Assembly: GCA_029255685.2 (NCBI GenBank) | Contig: CM055316.2 | Coordinates: 69,455,237 to 69,519,236 of the forward strand | Direction of reading: 5' to 3' | DNA from: Silene conica | Lineage: Eukaryota > Streptophyta > Magnoliopsida > Caryophyllales > Caryophyllaceae | Length of the DNA stretch: 64,000 nucleotides | Shown: positions 1 to 11,553 of the stretch, in pieces | Numbering within the stretch: the stretch's first letter is position 1 | How the letters are laid out: each line of letters starts with the position of its first letter | Translations under genes and position numbers: made by a program | Notes under the pieces: generated by a model | Databases searched by the model: none | Told to the model about the DNA's origin: nothing | What the model saw: only the letters and a program-made list of their open reading frames with translations

Positions 1-347
1 GTTCAATTACAATCTTTCAATAATTCTCAACACTTTTAGTTTGGTCTTCAATCTTTCAACATTCATCAATAAAGTTTGTTCCTTTTCTGCCTTAATCCTA
101 TTTCCGGTAATTATTCTTTTAATCTAGTTTTATTATTGTTCTTATTTTTATCGCATCCGGTTTAAGTTAGAATCCCAAGCTTTATTGAATCTTGCATATT
201 TAGATTATTTACTATGTTTACCATGTTTAATCCCGCTTTCATAATCGTCTTAACAACCATGAGTAGCTAATTTTCATATGTTAGGATGTAGGGGATAAAT
301 ATGCGTAGGTAATTAAAATTCGAAAGACCGACTTGTAGCAGGACCAC

Positions 348-421
348 GGTCGGCCGACTGGAATAGCTGGTCGGTCGACCGAGGCCGTGGTCGGCCGACT
401 GGAGTAGCTGGTCGGTCGACC
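348..421. repeat. Two 33-bp GGTCG-RY-CGACC modules
   Basis: 12-bp sites start at 348 and 369, and at 389 and 410; each pair is 21 bp start to start with a 9-nt spacer. The second half-site of the first member in each pair is decayed by one base (CGACT for CGACC). The two modules are 41 bp apart, as in the complete LTRs. Confidence 0.9.
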
Positions 422-652
422 ACCCGCGTATGTATTCTTATTTTGTCTTTTCTTGTCAATTATAATATCCTGCAATGAGACCATAAGGAGACTTGTAGGA
501 TGTTAGTAATGACCTACCCAAGATTGAAAGATACGGGAAGGGCATTGGTTTACACCTTAAGACGGATAGGTTACTCAAGGCTGAAAGGTATGTGACCTGG
601 GATTTAGGAATCACCCTTATTGTTGACACCCAATAATTGTGAGACCTAGGAA

Positions 653-682
653 CTAATAGCATAGGCCGAAAGGAGCTATTAG
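653..682 (+). other. Conserved LTR leader hairpin
   Basis: An 8-bp perfect stem, CTAATAGC (653-660) with GCTATTAG (675-682), encloses a 14-nt loop. The stem is retained in the LTRs near 19757, 26302, 33719 and 48375 and with one mismatch near 10280. A second small stem, TTATTG with CAATAA, lies about 40 nt upstream. Both would lie in the transcribed leader, downstream of the TATA box position. Confidence 0.6.
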
Positions 683-1149
683 GTAGCATAGACTTAAAAA
701 GATATGTTACACCCCCTTACGCGACTGCAATACATGTTGACCTTAGAATTTATTTTACCTTAGCTATTTATTACCCGAACATCCTAGCATCCCTTTTATT
801 ATATTTTATTCTCATCTTTATTTCTTGTTTTATTTTAATCTTTGCCTTAGATATAGTAATCAATCAATCAAACCCCAAAAATTGTTACTTTAGACATTAA
901 CATCAAACAATAAACATTCCCCACCTCCTTGTGGTTCGACCCTGACTTTCACTATCTATTGTTAAAGTTAGGAATTATAAATTTATCTTTGGTACCCTCA
1001 ACGACGGGCATCAGTAACACTACTATTTTTTGGTACAAGAGTAGCACTACTATTCAAGTGAATATTATGCACTTTCGTACTTAATTATGCGAAAGAAATG
1101 AGATAATTTCTTTAATTATATTATTTATTTTTTATTTTTAAAAAGCACA

Positions 1150-1232
1150 CATGTTCGAATAAATAGAATTGGTTATATAATAAGTAAAATTTATAGTCTT
1201 CTTTAAAAATAAGTGTACACAACCCCGTGATT
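1150..1232 (+). repeat. Helitron 3'-end-like fragment
   Basis: This segment repeats, with small indels, the sequence preceding the Helitron terminus at about 2350-2447, including GTGTACACAACCCCGTGATTT. It stops before the closing half of the hairpin. It is a partial second copy of the Helitron end about 1.2 kb upstream of the complete one. Confidence 0.6.
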
Positions 1233-1476
1233 TATGAACATGTTTAGACAATCAGACACCCACATAGCATGATCCTAACATGTTCCACTGGCAAACACAT
1301 ACAACAACAGTAGCAACTGAAACTCAAACAGCTTCCTCAATTCGGTCATAGCCAATTAATGCCATAGAGAACCATCTGAATAGCGTGATCTACCCCCCCC
1401 CACTAGAACAATGAATCAGAAACACATATCAGTAGGTAATAACAAAATTGATAAACAGCGACTAATAAAAGTTTAG

Positions 1477-2034
1477 AACTCTGATGAAATAAGCAAGGAA
1501 GAGACTAATTGCGGGGTTAGAGAACTTTACTCTACAAAGTTTCTTAACTCAATCAGATGTTCCGGTTTACCTAATCACAACTTGAAACTGAAAATTGGAG
1601 CTATAGTGATGCTTTTAAGAAACATTGACCAAGCAAATGGGTTGTGCAATGGCACCCGAATGGAGGTAAAGCAACTAGGAAATCGCGTTATTAGTGCAAC
1701 CGTTATTTCTGGCAGTCATATCGGAAACAATGTCTATATTCCCCGCATCACCTTGATTCTTTCCGATCAAACCATGTTCCTAATTAAGTTTGAAAGAAGA
1801 CAGTTTCCTTTAGCAGTTTGCTTTGCTATGACTATTAACAAAAGTCAGGGTCAATCATTATCCCGTGTTGGACTTTATCTTCCTAGACCAGTCTTTACCC
1901 ATGGCCAATTGTACGTTGCTATATCTAGGGTTACGAGTAAGAAAGGTCTAAAAGTGCTACTTCTTGATGAAGAAGGAGGAATGACTAATACAACAACGAA
2001 CGTTGTTTACAAGGAGGTTTTCGAGAAACTGTAA
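1477..2034 (+). pseudogene. Helitron Rep/helicase C-terminal fragment
   Basis: The frame is open from a stop at 1474-1476 to TAA at 2032-2034 and encodes the last ~185 residues of a PIF1-type helicase as found in plant Helitrons. Visible landmarks are FLNSIRCSGLPNHNLKLK, then GAIVMLLRNIDQANGLCNGT, then FAMTINKSQGQSLSRVG and HGQLYVAISRVTS, which are helicase motifs V and VI. The upstream Rep nickase domain and the Walker A part of the helicase are missing, so this is a truncated, non-functional relic. The nearby Helitron 3' terminus at 2465 in the same orientation fits a helicase that lay at the 3' end of an autonomous element. Confidence 0.9.
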
Positions 2035-2436
2035 TTTTTGTCCTACATTATAGAATTTTAATACACCCATTTAATTTATATTTCTACCTAATTAGTTACT
2101 TTGTTCATCCTATTCGTCCGTCAACTTATGTTCTGTAACCAATTCATCAAAAGACAATAACTTTCCAAATTACTCATTATTAGTTATTTAATCTTTATTT
2201 TAATCGTTTATTGTTTTTCTTATTTACCTTATTCATTCATGTTATCATAAGTAATCCAAATATTATCATCATTACTAACAACTTTGAAAATTAGTGCACC
2301 AGGAAATTCACCGTTTGAACGAACATATCTTATATGCAAAACATCCCCGTTAAAAATCAATTTGTTCGAAAAAATAGAATTGTTATATAATGAAATGAAT
2401 TTATCTTTGTCGTCTTTAAAAGTAAGTGTACACAAC

Positions 2437-2465
2437 CCCGTGATTTTTCACGGGTGTTACACTAG
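2437..2465 (+). mobile_element. Helitron 3' terminus (hairpin plus CTAG)
   Basis: A 6-bp stem, CCCGTG (2437-2442) with CACGGG (2449-2454), has loop ATTTTT and is followed 7 nt later by CTAG at 2462-2465, then T. A short GC-rich hairpin just before a CTRR end, with insertion before T, is the hallmark of Helitron 3' ends. The left end is not identifiable and may be lost or lie beyond the LTR at 1-1013. Between helicase and terminus (2035-2436) I see only AT-rich noncoding sequence. Confidence 0.8.
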
Positions 2466-2784
2466 TATACATGTAAAAGGAAAGGAATCAAAAGATATTA
2501 AATGTATGAATAATTTACATAAGAATAATAGAAAAGATTTGTTTCTCTGTGATTGTTAGCCTTGATTTCGTTCATTGATAAAGACAACCTAAACTCGTTC
2601 GCTTTTAGCGATAATATTGTATGTATATATAACAACTCTATAATTTATATGTATATATATGATTAGGTTTGGTAGTATACAATGATCGCCTTAACATAAT
2701 ACTTGCATGAATTCCTCTTCAAGTTTTCTTTCCGTACCATACTTTTATACTTATTATATGTAATTTATTTTATGAAGATTATTA

Positions 2785-5700
2785 TGGGAGCTACACATGG
2801 AGATGTATGCCATGCCAATAGTGCAACTACGCACACAATACTTAAAAATAAAAAGTATTTTATTGGTCTTAAAGAGGAAAAGACAAATGTTTGTACAATT
2901 GCTGGTAGTACAAAATTAATTGAAGGCTCGGGAAGAGCTAATATTTCCTTATCTAATGAAACAAATATTGAAATTGAGGAGGCTTTGTACTCCCCTAAGT
3001 CAAAAAGAAATTTGCTGAGTTTTAATGATATCCGCAGGAATGGATTTCATGTTGAGACAACAAGTGAAAAAGGGGTTGAATACCTATATATCACACGTTC
3101 AGATTTGAACAAGAAAAGTGTGTTGGAAAAACTACCAGCATTGTCTCCTGGCTTGTATTACACGAAAATTTGTGCAATTGAATCTCATGCACTAGTAAAC
3201 CAGAAGTTTACGAATAAAAGGAATTTTATTGTTTGGCATGACCGGTTTGGCCATCCCGGATCATTAATGATGCGAAAAATCATTGAAAATTCATGTGGTC
3301 ATTTATTGGAGAACCAAAAAATTTTTCAATGTAGTGAATTTTCATGTGCCGCTTGTTCCCAGGGCAAGTTAATTATTAAGCCATCAATTACAAAGGTAGG
3401 GAATGAATCCCTTACAATTCTGGAAAGAATACGAGGTGATATTTGTGGACCTATACATCCACCAAGTGGACCATTTCGATATTTTATGGTATTAATTGAT
3501 GCATCAACTAAATGGTCACATGTGTCATTATTGTCAACTCACAGTCTGGCATTTGCGAGATTACTAGCTCAATTGATAAGATTAAGAGCTCATTTTCCAG
3601 ACTATCCCATTAAGACTATCCGTTTTGACAACGCTGGTGAATTTAGTTCACAAACTTTTAATGATTATTGTATGTCTATTGGGATAAAGGTTGAACATCC
3701 TGTGGCACATGTTCACACTCAAAATGGTCTTGCTGAGTCATTAATAAAACGCATTCAATTAATTGCGAGACCAATGCTTATGAGGTCTAAATTACCTATT
3801 TCGGCATGGGGGCATGCCGTTTTACATGCAACGACACTAATTCGCATCAGGCTAAGTAGTTATCATAAATCATCCCCCCTAAAGTTGGTTTCTGGTCATG
3901 AACCAAATGTTTCTCATCGAAGAATTTTCGGTTGTGGTGTATATGTTCCAATTAGCCCACCACTCCGTACAAAGATGGGACCCTAAAGAAGGCTGAGAAT
4001 ATATGTTGGGTTCGAATCTCCATCAATTATAAAATATTTGGAGCCATCTACAGGAGATGTATTTACGGCCCGTTTTGCTGATTGTCATTTTGATGAATTA
4101 ATTTTCCCAACATTAGGGGGAGAAAATAAACAACTGGTAAAAGAGATAAGTTGGAATGAATTGTCATTATCTTATTTAGATCCTCGCACTAAAGAATGTG
4201 AACTTGAAGTTCAAAGGATAATTCATTTACAAAGGCTAGCAAATCAATTGCCGGACTCCTTCACTAATGCAAAAGGAGTGATAAAATCTCATATACCAGC
4301 TGTAAATGCTCCAGCTAAAATTAATGTCCCTGAAGGACTGTTACATGCAAATGAGTCTAAGGCACGCATGAAGCGTGGTAGACCTGTTGGTTCCAAAGAT
4401 AAAAATCCTCGCAAACAAAAAGGAGCAAAGGTTGATGATGGCAATGTTGAGGATAAAATAGGTTTTGAAAGGCCCCTTGAAAAGCTTGGAGACATGACTG
4501 AAAATGCTAATCTAGAAGGGATTCAGGTACCTGAAAATATTGATTGTGAAGAGATCTCGATAAATTATGTCATGTCAGGACAAACATGGAACCGAAAAAA
4601 GGTCGACGTCGATGATGGTGTTTTCGCATTTAATGTAGCGCTTGATATCATGCATGAAAATGAGGATCATGAACCAAAGTCTGTTGATCAGTGCAAACGC
4701 AGGATTGATTGGCCAAAATGGAAAGATGCTATTGAAGCAGAATTAAAATCATTAGCTAAACGAGAAGTATTTGGGCAAGTAATTCACACACCTAGTGGAG
4801 TAAAACCAGTGGGTTACAAATGGGTGTTTGTTCGGAAAAGAAATGAAAAAGGCGAAATAGTCAGATATAAGGCTCGTCTAGTTGCACAAGGTTTTTCACA
4901 AAGACCTGGTATTGATTATGAAGAGACATATTCTCCTGTAATGGATGCAACTACTTTTCGATATCTGATTAGTCTGGCTATGAGGGAAGGACTTGATTTA
5001 CGCCTTATGGACGTTGTCACAACTTATCTATATGGCTCACTTGATAATGATATATACATGAAACTCCCTGAAGGTTTTAAGCTTCCCGACTCATTAAAAT
5101 CAAGTCCTAGAGAGCAATATTCAATCAAGCTAAACAAATCTCTGTATGGTTTAAAACAGTCCGGACGTATGTGGTATAACCGTCTTAGTGAATATTTGTT
5201 AAAAGAAGGTTATGAAAATGACCTTGTTTGTCCGTGCTTATTCATAAAGAGGTCAAAATCCGGATTTGTGATTATTGCGGTTTATGTTGATGATCTGAAT
5301 ATTGTTGGAACTCCTGAAGAGATTCCAAAAGCCGTTGAATGTTTGAAGAAAGAATTTGAGATGAAAGATTTAGGAAAGACAAAATTTTGTCTTGGCTTAC
5401 AAATTAAACATCTTGATAATGGAATTTTGTTACATCAAGGGACCTATATTGATAAAGTGCTAAAACAGTTCAAAATGGATAAAGCACATCCTTTGAATAC
5501 TCCCATGGTTGTAAGAACACTTGATGTGAAGAATGATCCGTTTCGACCTCGTGAAGAAAAGGAGAAAGCCCTTGGTCCTGAAGTACCATACTTGAGTGCT
5601 ATTGGAGCTTTGATGTATCTTTCTAGTCATACGCGGCCCGATATATCATTTTCAGTAAATCTCTTAGCAAGATATAGTTCTTCTCCAACACAAAGACATT

Positions 5701-6113
5701 GGAATGGAGTCAAACATTTACTCAGATATCTTCGAGGTACGTCAGATATGGGTTTATATTATGCTAATAAGTGCAAAACAGAGTTAGTTGGTTTTGCAGA
5801 TGCAGGTTATATGTCTGTCCCACATAAAGGTCGTTCGCAAACTGGCTATGTGTTTACATGTGGTAATACTCCTATCTCATGGCGTTCTGTGAAGCAAACT
5901 ATAACCGCCACTTCTTCAAATCATGCCGAGTTATTAGCAATTCATGAAGCTAGTCGCGAATGTGTATGGTTGAGATCAGTTATTCATCATATTGAAGGAT
6001 CATGCAATCTACCAAGAAATAAATCACCGACCATTTTACATGAAGACAACACTGCGTGCATAGCTCAACTCAAGTCAGGGTTCATTAAAGGTGGATATGA
6101 ATGGAGGGAGTAG
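2785..6113 (+). pseudogene. Ty1/copia pol fragment (protease-INT-RT-RNase H), truncated
   Basis: A single frame runs from protease through integrase and RT into RNase H, broken by one TAA at 3984-3986. In order: a protease remnant where the usual DS[AG]TTH reads NSATTH, so the catalytic Asp is lost; the GAG-pre-integrase region with WHDRFGHPG; the integrase core with FDNAGEF; RT with KARLVAQGFSQRPGIDYEETYSPV, SLYGLKQSGRMWYNRL and catalytic YVDD; RNase H with DAGYMSVPHKGRSQTG. Gag is absent at the 5' end and RNase H breaks off near 6095, just before the final catalytic motif. No LTRs flank it. The frame is otherwise intact, so truncation is probably fairly recent. Confidence 0.93.
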
Positions 6114-6610
6114 TAGTACTATGGTAAACAATGGTAGTAAAGTAACATAACAGTAATAATAAAATAATTATAATAATACTAATGTAGTAGTTGTGAGTGG
6201 CAATGATAACAATAGTAGTCTTAACAAGAGGAGCAATTCCATAGTACGCCAATACGCAGCAATGGAACAACAGCAGGTCAATGAAACACAACCTATACCG
6301 CACCACAGCAATGACAACACTATATATAATACAATAGCACGGCAAACACTAACAGCATAGAGCAGCCAGCAGTAGCTCAGGGGCAGCGAGTAATAGAAAT
6401 AGTGCAGTAGCAGCACAATAGCATAAATTAACAAGGATTATGGTAGAAGTGTAGTATTAAACAGTAGTAGTGGTAGACATTAGTAGTATTAATTAATAGT
6501 AGTAGTAAACAATATACAACAGTAGCAAGGAAGCAGAAGCACACACGCGGGAATGTCAACAATTCGATAGGCAGCAACAAAGTAATAAGGGTAAGAACAA
6601 AACAGAAATT
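6114..6610. repeat. Low-complexity AGT/TAA-rich tract
   Basis: Irregular trinucleotide-rich DNA (AGT, ATA, AGC runs) follows the break of the copia fragment. Long ORFs appear on the minus strand only because of the biased composition. No protein family is recognisable. Confidence 0.6.
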
Positions 6611-7056
6611 GTGACGGATACTCATTACCCATTAATAATCCGTTTAATCTTCACAAATTACTCAACATAATAATCTGAAAATTTATAATAGACATGAACA
6701 AACAACCTAATTCACTCATATTTCCTAATTTCCACCCAACATGAACACACAACATAATTTCATCAATTAACAACCCAAAAATCAGATTGTACTCATTCTT
6801 AACATAAAACACATGTAAATTTCAGAAATAATCTACCCAAAAAACATTCATACTATAATCATCATCAATTTCACATAAACAATGAGAAAATCACATGTCA
6901 AATTAATTTAAGACAAAGGTCGAGTATTCTCATTATCGTCACCTTTACTCCGCGAATGCACCGGTTTACTCTTCAAGGATCACAAGCTCTTCCTCTGGGT
7001 TGTTACAAGCACCACCTTCAAGCACAAAAACACGGATTAAAGGGGTAATTTCGTGA
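6611..7056. other. Unassigned AT-rich stretch
   Basis: No ORF, repeat ends or RNA gene recognised. It continues without change across the MITE into 7613 onward. Confidence 0.4.
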
Positions 7057-7065
7057 TTAGGGAAA

Positions 7066-7603
7066 GGATAATTTGTGAGAAGCTACCTTACATTTATGTC
7101 CATTTGTGAACAACTACCTTACTTTTATTTTTTTGTCAAAAACTACCTTTTATTTTAATTTTTTGTTAAAAACTACCTAAAAAAAAGTTTTGAGGCCAAT
7201 TTCTATTTATGAGTTGGATTTCACACGTGTGAGTTCTCTAAATTTTCATTCTTATTCACGAATAGCATAGAGTTCATACGATTTAGCCCATGTTCATCAT
7301 CCGGAGCAATTATTCCACATGCTTAAAGAAAGAAATTGAAGCTAATGGCAAGGATTCCCTTTCGTTTAGAACTTTAGATAAGAAGGATAAGCTTGGATAT
7401 CAAGTTTAACGACAAATTAAGAATAAAAATTTAGAGAAATTACACATGTGAAACCAATAATAAATAGAAATTGGCCTCAAAACTTTTTTTAGGTAGTTTT
7501 TAACAAAAAATTAAAATGAAAGGTAGTTTTTAACAAAAAAATAAAAGTAAGGTAGTTGTTCACAAATGGACATAAATGTAAGGTAGTTTCTCACAAATTA
7601 TCC
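7066..7603. mobile_element. MULE-type MITE with ~160-bp terminal inverted repeats
   Basis: The left arm from GGATAATTTGTGAGA (7066) and the reverse complement of the right arm ending at 7603 match over roughly 160 bp with few differences. Within each arm the unit AACTACCT recurs several times. Both ends are flanked by the 9-bp direct repeat TTAGGGAAA (7057-7065 and 7604-7612), the target length typical of Mutator-like elements. The ~200-bp centre has no coding capacity, so the element is non-autonomous. Confidence 0.88.
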
Positions 7604-7612
7604 TTAGGGAAA

Positions 7613-8951
7613 AACAGCCCCGAAATGAAGTTTCACGAAATTAAAAATGAAAGTGATAGAAATATCATAAATCTCGCAAGGATTCCGAATATGTAACTTT
7701 TACCTTGATTTGAGTTCGGGAAGGCCTCGAGATGATGATTCTAAGCTTGAAAAGTAAGATGAAAATGGAGTTGGGTTTATGTCAGTGAAATAAAAATGAA
7801 GGAGGAGATTTATGTCGATGGAAGCTTCCTTTAAGGGTTTAAGTTGTCCTTTTAAAAACTCGAGACGGGTTTTCCTTTATTCAAGTGAAACGGAAAGTGA
7901 GACGGGTTGATATTAAATAAACACGGCATCTTAAGCTTAAATGATTTTTAAGAGGAACTTAACGAAAATCTTAAAAATATAAATTACGATTATTATTAAA
8001 ATATTATTAAATTCCGTAAATTAGTTTATTTTAATAATATATTTCTTTACGAAAATACGGGCGGTTACACTCGGACATGTGTATGATACTTGGATAGTGG
8101 ATTTTATACCACAACATGATTTATTTTCATATAATAGTCAAATCTGACACTTGGACACGTATTCGTGTATGATACTTCTCACTGAGTCCGAGCAGGATAG
8201 ATTTATAGTGACTACATACAAATCACTTACTTCTCATTCATCTATAAGAGCGGTCTAACCCCAGTTACCTACCTAAAATTTTCATTATTGTCTTCTTCAA
8301 GACTTCAATATCCAACTTTATTCTCTTAAGGCTTTATTCTATTAAAGTTGTTAACGACTAGTACTAAGCAATCTAAACAATGTGAAAACTCTCAACTTCT
8401 TCCTCTAAAGCTTAGTAGTTTGGAGCTAACTTATTAGAAGATGTTGGTAGAGTTGTAGAGTCTATTAGATGAGCTATTTATGGAAGGTGAAACAAAATGT
8501 AATAATGACCTTATAAGAGGCTCAAATGTTGGTAGAACTGAATATGAACACAACAAATTCAACAACTGAAAAACAAAATGTCAAAGAAGGTTCTTGACAA
8601 ACATGAAGGGGAGATAAAAAAGAATGTTAAGAAATAAAAAAGAGATGATATTGCACTAATTGAACTTGTGCATAGAATCTTGAAACTCCTCGGCAACCAT
8701 TAATCTCGGATCACCTAGACTATAATTTTTGGATTAAAAATCAAACAAAGACCCCTAATTTTCGATATTCAGTCATTTCATAATCAACTAAGTTAAACAT
8801 CTTTAGATTTCACCTTAAATCATAAGCAAATACAAGCGAAATAAGAAACAATACCAAATAATGCTGTCATCTTGATTTTCTTTGGAGATAGACCTGCCAC
8901 CATTAATCAAGTTTATTTCTTGATTAGTTAATACGAAAAATTGCATAGTCT
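7613..8951. other. Unassigned noncoding stretch
   Basis: AT-rich DNA with no convincing coding frame. A short phrase (GTATGATACTT) recurs near 8085 and 8167, suggesting a small internal duplication. Nothing else recognised. Confidence 0.4.
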
Positions 8952-8961
8952 AATAATTGAG

Positions 8962-9082
8962 TATTTTTGATGTCTTAGTCTAGTGGTGAAGGCGGAGGTA
9001 TCCTCGACAATAGGTCCTAGGTTCGATTCCCCCTTCCCCTATTGTAATGCGACTAAGTGCGTACTTTGTTGAACCAACAAAA
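8962..9082 (+). mobile_element. tRNA-derived SINE with 10-bp target duplication
   Basis: The element is about 121 bp. It carries a box A-like TAGTCTAGTGGTGAA and, ~35 nt on, a box B-like GGTTCGATTCC, the internal Pol III promoter of tRNA-derived SINEs. It ends with a short A-run. Perfect 10-bp direct repeats AATAATTGAG flank it at 8952-8961 and 9083-9092. No cloverleaf acceptor stem is present, so it is not a functional tRNA gene. Confidence 0.85.
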
Positions 9083-9092
9083 AATAATTGAG

Positions 9093-9931
9093 CCTTTTTT
9101 CACGCTAAACACCCAAATCATTTTCGCAAATAAGTCGATTACCATTAATCGAATCTGCCATCGTCAAACTAAGTAAGTTAAGTTAATCCCCAAATTATAT
9201 CACATCTACAAAAACTCCGTATAACCTAAAACGATCCAGACGAAGGAAAAAGACAGAGAAAAAAAAGGATTTACTGGGTAATTAAAAGACTATAATGGTA
9301 ATCGAGAGTGATGAACTTCTCTTTCTAATGAAACCCCAAGATTTAAAAGACGATCGACCTTCAATTAATTCTCAAATAATTTGGCTACTCTGATTTTGAT
9401 ATGTTGATTTCATGAATTGAGGGTGAGATGAGATTTATTAAAGTTGTTTATCAATATCTACGTGGTTGTTAAAGAAGGGACTAACGGCTGATTGATGAGT
9501 AGTAGATACGGAGTAGTGCTTAGTTGGTAGTTTATTGAGTTAACTGCTGGATTCGTATTTGCAAGTTTGCTATTAATTTTGTACGTATAAAAAATTATGG
9601 ATTAACCATAGCTTGACACATATTTTTTTTTTGGTTGAGTGGCTTTTGCTTTAATATATATAATGATGATAATGATAATGATAATGATAGTTGTGAAATT
9701 CAGAAACTTATATTAATGATCATTGGGCTGCAAATTATTAGTAAATTACTATACGATATTATACATACCAAAAAAGGGAAAAAGAACTTGTCAAACTCCA
9801 CCAAAGTCACAGTCCCATATCTAGATTTTTAGGAACTTTTTTGTGTATCATTCTAATTGACAAAAGATAATTCATTATATTCATTCCTTGCTAAATATTC
9901 AAGAAATAAAGAAATAAAAATCAATCACAAC
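9093..9931. other. Unassigned noncoding stretch with GATAAT microsatellite
   Basis: AT-rich sequence with a short GATAAT repeat near 9663-9690. No gene seen. Confidence 0.4.
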
Positions 9932-10534
9932 ATAACTGATACCCGTCGTTGAGGGTACCAAAGATAAAATTTATATTCCTTAGCTTAAACTAGATAATAG
10001 AGTAAGTCAAGGGTCGAAACACAAGGAGGATTGGAGTGTTTATTGTTCTAGGTCGATGTTTTAAGGTAACAAGTTGGGGGTTTGGATTATGTTTTGGTCT
10101 CTACTAAGTCTAACAAATTAAAGCAAGAACAAGACGAAAATAAGATGCGAATAAAACTTATGGTAAAAAGATGTTAGGATGATCGGTTCATAAAGGCTAC
10201 GATGGCATATAGTCTAGGTCAACATGTATTGCAGTCGCGTAAGGGGTGTAACAAATCCTCTCGGTCTATGTTACCTAATAGCTCATTTCGGCCTACGCTA
10301 TTACTTCCTAGGTCTCACAATTATTGGGTGTCAACAATAAGGGTGATTCCTAAAGGCTAGGTCACACACCTTTCAGTCTTAGTAACCTAGCCGTCTTAAA
10401 ACGTTAACTAATGCCCTTCCCGTATCTTTCAATCTTGGGTAAGTCATTACTAGCGCCCTACAAGTCTCCTTTCGGTCTCGTCATAGGGTACTATAATTAA
10501 CGAAGCAAAACAGGTCTGAAACATACGCGAGGTT

Positions 10535-10609
10535 GGTCGACCGACCAACTATTTCAGTCGATCGACCAATTACCCTAGTCGACCGACCATTTAAGCCGGT
10601 CGGCCGACC
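10535..10609. repeat. Two 33-bp modules in R/U5 of copy B
   Basis: Sites start at 10535, 10556, 10577 and 10598: each is 21 bp from the next, so two modules abut to form a regular four-site array. Centres are AC, AT, AC and GC, all of the RY form. Confidence 0.9.
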
Positions 10610-11131
10610 AGTGTCTGCTATAGGTCGTCCTAAATTATACCATCTACGCCATTATTCACTTACATCCTAACATGTGAATTTAGCTACTCATAATAACAGA
10701 AAGAACAACAATAACTATTATAACGACAATACTCATAGCGATAAAATACGATAAAAAAATAATTAACAACAAAGTTTAGGGATTCTAAATAGCCGGATAC
10801 TAACAATTCTATAAAAATAATAATAAAAAACTGAAATGGAACGAAGATTACCGCGTAAAGGAAATAGGGCAGAAGAAGAGATTTTATTGAATTCCGTGGA
10901 ACGAATTGTTTGATTGAGAATCGAACAATGCTAACTATTCTAAAAACTAAAGCGAAATTGAATTATAGAAAGTTTGTGGAAAATTCAGAACTAAAGTAAA
11001 GAGATTAGAAGGTAGATAATCTGATGTCCTTAGCCTAATGACGGATTAGGCGTTTATAAGAAAAATTAAAAGAGTTTCTTGCTTGACCTAATCACGCGTG
11101 GACTTTGCGAGTTTTCTGAAGTCTGCGACTC

Positions 11132-11265
11132 GGTCGACCGACCAGGGGTCTCGGTCGGTCGACCGGTTATCGGGCCCATGAGGTCTTCTGTCTTCGAAAT
11201 TTGAATTCAAAACTTAAGATATCAGATGGTCTGGTCGACCGACCAGTGGGCTCGGTCGGTCGACC
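11132..11265. repeat. Two 33-bp modules in U3 of copy B
   Basis: Pairs start at 11132/11153 and 11233/11254, 101 bp apart, the same module-to-module distance as in the LTR at 18576. On the minus strand they lie just upstream of the TATA-like box. Confidence 0.9.
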
Positions 11266-11553
11266 GATTTTCTTGAGTGTCAGCTCGTGAAATCCTCTTA
11301 AGTTGGTCTTGTGGTCCTTGGTTTGCGCATTGGATGTCATTCCCTCCTCTTTCCTTAATTCCTTGGATTATGCAAAAATCCCGAGGGTAGCATTTGGCTC
11401 GAATTCGCCTCTTTTCCGCATAATTCTGCAAAATAGCATAAAAATACGAAAGTGGACAAATGTTGGGAAATAATGGCTAAAACTCGTAAATGAGCTCTGA
11501 AATACGTGTAAAAATAGATGTAAAACATCATAAAATAGACAAGCATCAATAAC

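Larger units (their letters stand above)
1..1013 (+). mobile_element. GTCGAC-family LTR, 3' portion (copy A)
   Basis: This stretch aligns by eye with the last two thirds of the complete LTRs at 18576-20120 and 32520-34082. It ends with the same terminus (ACGACGGGCATCA), so the LTR stops at 1013. Its beginning lies left of the window, so I cannot tell a solo LTR from a 3' LTR. The five bases after it (GTAAC) would be the right copy of the target duplication. It holds the R/U5 motif cluster and the conserved leader hairpins. Short minus-strand ORFs recur here in all copies but are by-products of conserved noncoding sequence. Confidence 0.9.
9937..11548 (-). mobile_element. Solo LTR of the GTCGAC family (copy B)
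   Basis: A 1612-bp LTR reads TGATACCCGTCG at the left and ends GACAAGCATCA at the right, the reverse orientation of the copy at 18576. It is bounded by the perfect 5-bp direct repeat ATAAC (9932-9936 and 11549-11553), with no internal domain, so it is a solo LTR left by LTR-LTR recombination. On the minus strand, a TATA-like TATAAACG lies near 11052-11060, just downstream of the 33-bp modules at 11132-11265. It is clearly diverged from the LTRs at 18576 and 32520. Confidence 0.95.

Noticed and set aside
456-689. Minus-strand 77-residue frame recurring in every GTCGAC LTR copy (also near 19560, 26105, 33521, 38193, 42864)
   Set aside because: It lies in the conserved noncoding hairpin block, lacks a plausible start context, and repeats because the LTR repeats, not because a protein is constrained.
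6085-6625. Several 65-88 residue minus-strand frames rich in L, Y and C
   Set aside because: They are translations of a trinucleotide-rich low-complexity tract.
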